Part shown: positions 60,548 through 64,000 of the stretch, one piece after another | Numbering within the stretch: the stretch's first letter is position 1 | Layout of the letters: each line of letters opens with the position of its first letter | Source: Algibacter_G agarivorans | GTDB lineage: Bacteria; Bacteroidota; Bacteroidia; Flavobacteriales; Flavobacteriaceae | Length of the DNA stretch: 64,000 bases | Assembly (NCBI RefSeq): GCF_039543245.1 | Contig: NZ_BAABJJ010000003.1 | Coordinates: 6,393 to 70,392 of the forward strand | Reading direction: 5' to 3' | Position numbers and translations under genes: made by a program | The notes under the pieces: generated by a model | The model's input: only the letters and a program-made list of their open reading frames with translations | Told to the model about the DNA's origin: nothing | Database searches by the model: none

Positions 60548-63500
60548 ATGTTTAACAAAAAATATAACACAGTAATTTATATTGTGGTTTTATTATTTGC
60601 ATCTAATTTTTGTTGGTCTCAAAATGCAGCACCTGTATTATCAGCCTCAGGAAATCAGCCCTATTGCCCAAAGAGCCAAATTAATATTGTTACCGATTTT
60701 GATATTGTCGATCCAGATGATACAGATATGGAATCACTTTTTATACAAATCTCTACAGGGTATGTGCAAGGCGAAGATACTTTAACCCTAACAGGGTCCC
60801 ACCCAAATATATTAACTTCATGGAATTCAACCGAGGGTAAGCTAAAGTTATTTGGTATCGGATCAGCGTTTGTAAGCTATGCCGATTTAATTGCAGCAAC
60901 AAAAGAGATAGTTTTTCAAAGCATAAGTAACAACCCTTCTGATAAAGTTTTTTCAATAACTATTGGGCTTGCCAACTTTTTGCCTTCAACAGGTCATTAT
61001 TATGAGTATGTTCCATCAATTGGCATTACTTGGACTTCTGCTAAAACAGCTGCAGATATTAAGACATATTTTGGCTTACAAGGATATTTAGCGACAATTA
61101 CATCGGCAGAAGAGGCGCAATTATCAGGAGAACAAGCTTCTGGAGCGGGTTGGATTGGTGGTAGTGATTCCCAAACCGAAGGTATTTGGAAATGGGTTAC
61201 TGGACCTGAAGCGGGAACTGTTTTTTGGAATGGTGGTATAAATGGTTCTACCCCTAATTATGCTTTTTGGAATACAAATGAACCCAATCAGTTTGGGGAC
61301 GAAGATTATGCACATGTAACAGCACCAGGCGTTGGAATAGCAGGGTCATGGAATGATTTAACTAATACTGGTGGAGCTAGCGGTGATTATCAACCGAAAG
61401 GTTATATTATGGAATATGGCGGGCTTCCTGGAGATCCTAGTTTGAATATTTCAGCAAGTTCAAGTATTTATACGTCACTTATTAGCGATAGCGAGGCGGC
61501 AACTATTTGTGGAAGTGGTTCTACCAGTCTAAAAGCAACAGCTTCACAAGGTGATGTATTATGGTTTGATGCTCCTACTGGTGGTGTACAATTATACAAT
61601 GGCGATGTTTTTACAACGCCAACCTTAAATTCAACGACAACCTATTATGTTTTAGCCTCTGTTAATGGATGTGTCGAGGGAGAACGAACAGCAGTTACAA
61701 CCACAGTTATAGAAATACCAAGTATAGATTCAGTAAGTAGTGATTTAATATGCGATTCTGGTTCAGGAACTTTATCAGCTACAGCATCTTCAGGTACCAT
61801 TAATTGGTATGATAGTTCTTCTGGAGGTGTGTCTCTACATACTGGGTCGTCTTTTATAACGCCTACTCTAAATTCTACAACAACGTATTATGTCGATGCT
61901 ACAATTAATGGATGTACAACTTTAACTAGAACTCCTGTTACATTAACTGTTCAGGTTACACCATTACCTGCAGCAAACACAATTCAAGGCTTTTGTGATA
62001 TTGTGCAAGCTACCATTTCAAATATTGGAATTACTGGAAGTTCTGTATTGTGGTATACATCAGCCTCTGGTGGAATACCTCTGGACACTTCAACATTGTT
62101 AACAACAAATACTACTTACTATGCAACCCAAACTATTAATAATTGTGAAAGCATAGATAGATTACCAGTAAATGTTATTCTATACGAAACCGTTGTTTTG
62201 CCACCAACATCTAACGTGCCAATTTTAAATGCGTGTGATTCTATGGCAGATGGTGATGATACAAACGGTTTTGCAACTTTTGATTTAACAGCCAACGAGA
62301 CCATACTATTAAATGGGAAAGATGCATCAAACTATTTGTTTTATTATTATACAGATTCTGCGTATACTGCTCCAATTACAACTCCTAATAATACTTATTT
62401 AAATACTATTCAAGGGGGCCAAACAATTTATGTTAGAATTGTTAATACGCTTAATAATTTGTGTTTTACAGATACTTCTTTTGATATTGTTGTAAATGAA
62501 TTACCAGTAGTTCAGCCTAATGTTATTTTGAAAAATTGTGATGAGGATGGTTCTTCAGATGGATTTACAGATTACAATTTAACTGAAGCTAATGCTATCA
62601 TTACAAATAATAATTCAGAAGGACTTGATATAACATATCATTTAAACGCTTCTGATGCCAATTCGGGAACTGATGTTATTGATGCTTCATTATTTAATAA
62701 TTCAACAGCAAATATGGTGCATGCTAGAGTTGAGAATAATATGGGGTGTTTTAGAGTATCTCAGGTAAATCTTCAAGTTTCTACAACTGCTTTTTCCAAC
62801 GGATATTTGCAAGAATTAGATACTTGTGATGATGCTAGTACTGATGGATTCCATGTTTTCGATTTAAATTTAGCATCGGATGATTTTATTTCAGAATTCC
62901 CGTTGGGCCAAAACTTAAGTGTAAAATATTATAGAAATTTAAATGATGCCCAATTAGAGCAAGATGAGATATTGGAGGTCAATGGTTTTACAAATGAAAC
63001 ACCTTTTTCTCAGTTATTATATGTGCGTGTTGAAAGTGATGATAACGGTGAGTGTTTTGGACTTGGCCCTCATTTATTATTAACGGTACATCCAAAACCA
63101 GAGTTTGAAGTCGATCAAACGGAAATATATTGTTTAGATAATAATCCAATTTCATTGTTTACCTATAATCCCAGTGGTAATTATTCATATGAATGGAAAG
63201 ATATTAATGGAACCGTAGTGAGCACGTTGCCAAATGCCAGTGTCCTTTCAGGAGGGGTTTATACAGTAATAGCAACTTCTGTTTTTGGTTGTGAATCATT
63301 TCCTGCTTCTTTTGATGTTGTAGAGTCGGCTATGGCAACTATAGATTTAGATGATATTACGATTGTAGAATTATCAAACAATAATAGTATCAGTATTGAT
63401 AATGACAATAATAATTTAGGTATTGGGGATTATGAATTTTCATTGGATGATATAGATGGTCCCTATCAAGACGTACCTTTTTTTGATAGCGTAGGAGCTG

Positions 63501-63841
63501 GAGCGCATATCATTTATGTGAAAGATAAAAATAAATGTGGTATTTCAAGTTTAGAAGTATTTATTCTAGGTTTCCCTAAATTTTTCACTCCAAATAATGA
63601 TGGAAATAATGATACTTGGCAAATTAAAGGGATGGGGGCTGATTTTTTAGGTGCCTCAAAAGTGAGTGTTTACAATCGTTATGGAAAATTAGTTAAACAA
63701 TTAAATGCTAAAAATGGTATTTGGGATGGTACATTTAAAGGGCTGCAATTACCAAGTTCAGATTATTGGTTTATTGCGGAATTGATTGAAATTTCTGGGA
63801 GTGTTAAAATTTACCGAGGACATTTTAGTTTAATTAGATAA
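60548..63841 (+). CDS. T9SS type B surface protein with C-type-lectin-like domain
   Basis: This 1097-residue protein has a signal peptide ending NFCWSQN (about 25). A cadherin-like N-terminal region (to about 140) is followed by a C-type-lectin-like domain (about 148-292; YLATITSAEEAQLSG, WIGGSDSQTEGIWKWVTG, WNDL). Ig-like repeats with the phrase TTTYYV...NGC (about 315-540) and further beta domains follow. The C-terminal ~85 residues (FPKFFTPNNDGNNDTWQIKG, VYNRYGKLVKQ, WDGTFKG) are a gliding-motility-associated, T9SS type B sorting domain. It is probably a surface adhesin or glycan-binding protein. A terminator lies directly downstream. Confidence 0.88.
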   Translation: MFNKKYNTVIYIVVLLFASNFCWSQNAAPVLSASGNQPYCPKSQINIVTDFDIVDPDDTDMESLFIQISTGYVQGEDTLTLTGSHPNILTSWNSTEGKLKLFGIGSAFVSYADLIAATKEIVFQSISNNPSDKVFSITIGLANFLPSTGHYYEYVPSIGITWTSAKTAADIKTYFGLQGYLATITSAEEAQLSGEQASGAGWIGGSDSQTEGIWKWVTGPEAGTVFWNGGINGSTPNYAFWNTNEPNQFGDEDYAHVTAPGVGIAGSWNDLTNTGGASGDYQPKGYIMEYGGLPGDPSLNISASSSIYTSLISDSEAATICGSGSTSLKATASQGDVLWFDAPTGGVQLYNGDVFTTPTLNSTTTYYVLASVNGCVEGERTAVTTTVIEIPSIDSVSSDLICDSGSGTLSATASSGTINWYDSSSGGVSLHTGSSFITPTLNSTTTYYVDATINGCTTLTRTPVTLTVQVTPLPAANTIQGFCDIVQATISNIGITGSSVLWYTSASGGIPLDTSTLLTTNTTYYATQTINNCESIDRLPVNVILYETVVLPPTSNVPILNACDSMADGDDTNGFATFDLTANETILLNGKDASNYLFYYYTDSAYTAPITTPNNTYLNTIQGGQTIYVRIVNTLNNLCFTDTSFDIVVNELPVVQPNVILKNCDEDGSSDGFTDYNLTEANAIITNNNSEGLDITYHLNASDANSGTDVIDASLFNNSTANMVHARVENNMGCFRVSQVNLQVSTTAFSNGYLQELDTCDDASTDGFHVFDLNLASDDFISEFPLGQNLSVKYYRNLNDAQLEQDEILEVNGFTNETPFSQLLYVRVESDDNGECFGLGPHLLLTVHPKPEFEVDQTEIYCLDNNPISLFTYNPSGNYSYEWKDINGTVVSTLPNASVLSGGVYTVIATSVFGCESFPASFDVVESAMATIDLDDITIVELSNNNSISIDNDNNNLGIGDYEFSLDDIDGPYQDVPFFDSVGAGAHIIYVKDKNKCGISSLEVFILGFPKFFTPNNDGNNDTWQIKGMGADFLGASKVSVYNRYGKLVKQLNAKNGIWDGTFKGLQLPSSDYWFIAELIEISGSVKIYRGHFSLIR

Positions 63842-63846
63842 CAAAA

Positions 63847-63874
63847 AAACCAGAATAAATGAATATTCTGGTTT
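63847..63874 (+). terminator. Rho-independent terminator after the T9SS type B gene
   Basis: AAACCAGAAT (63847-63856) pairs with ATTCTGGTTT (63865-63874), a perfect 10-bp stem, starting five bases after the stop codon. The last ~125 bp of the window contain no recognised gene. Confidence 0.75.
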
Positions 63875-64000
63875 GAATTAATTTATGTAAAAACGGTCAA
63901 CCTATTTTAGGATGAACTTAAAGTGTAATAATTAGGCACTTTCAGAAGTAAGTCCAAAAACTATTCATTTTTAAAAAGGATTGGAGTATTATTCATATTT

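Noticed and set aside
1..64000. CRISPR arrays, tRNA or rRNA genes
   Set aside because: No regularly spaced direct repeats and no tRNA- or rRNA-like sequence were noticed by reading; a dedicated scan was not possible.

Overview
The window looks like the chromosome of a marine, agar-degrading member of the Flavobacteriaceae. The evidence is AT-rich DNA, SusC/SusD pairs, many lipoproteins, type IX secretion (T9SS) type A and type B sorting tails, a gliding-motility-type C-terminal domain, Bacteroidetes-style TAnnTTTG promoter elements, and genes without obvious Shine-Dalgarno sites. No rRNA, tRNA or CRISPR array was seen.

Layout. 1-2292: 5' part of a minus-strand SusC-like receptor that runs off the window. 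2773-6117: a T9SS-exported GH86 agarase/porphyranase and a small unknown T9SS cargo protein. 6569-8233: a TPR/transmembrane/LuxR-HTH regulator. 8234-9150: a spacer with a decayed IS982 transposase. 9151-20509: SusC, SusD and two large FG-GAP/ASPIC lipoproteins. 20587-22215: a paralogue of the first regulator. 22511-36893: an operon-like run with four enzymes fitting the 3,6-anhydro-L-galactose (AHG) pathway, a mutarotase, two sugar transporters, GH117, GH50 and two GH16 enzymes. 37001-42212: a divergent block for galactonate (exported lactonase, transporter, DgoD, DgoK, KDPG/KDPGal aldolase). 42530-46740: a PhoD-like phosphatase and a second GH50. 47359-51353: a LacI-controlled kduI/SDR/DUF4861 operon. 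51642-63841: housekeeping and other genes (two aconitases, penicillin-acylase-like protein, MazG, T9SS type B lectin-like adhesin).

How it works together. Exported GH16 and GH86 enzymes would cut agar, the SusCD system would import oligosaccharides, GH50 enzymes would release neoagarobiose, and GH117 would split this into D-galactose and L-AHG. AHG would go through aldehyde dehydrogenase, cycloisomerase, Zn-dehydrogenase and SDR to 2-keto-3-deoxygluconate. Galactose could enter through galactonate and the De Ley-Doudoroff steps. No galactose dehydrogenase, dedicated KDG kinase or S1 sulfatase was recognised in the window.

Main new observation. An 18-bp tandem motif (GTnnAGTTTTTGTCAAGT, two GTCAAGT-like half-sites exactly 11 bp apart) lies upstream of most transcription units of the agar locus. 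It often ends 68 nt before the start codon. I propose it as the operator of an agar regulon, possibly bound by the two paralogous membrane-spanning LuxR-type regulators.
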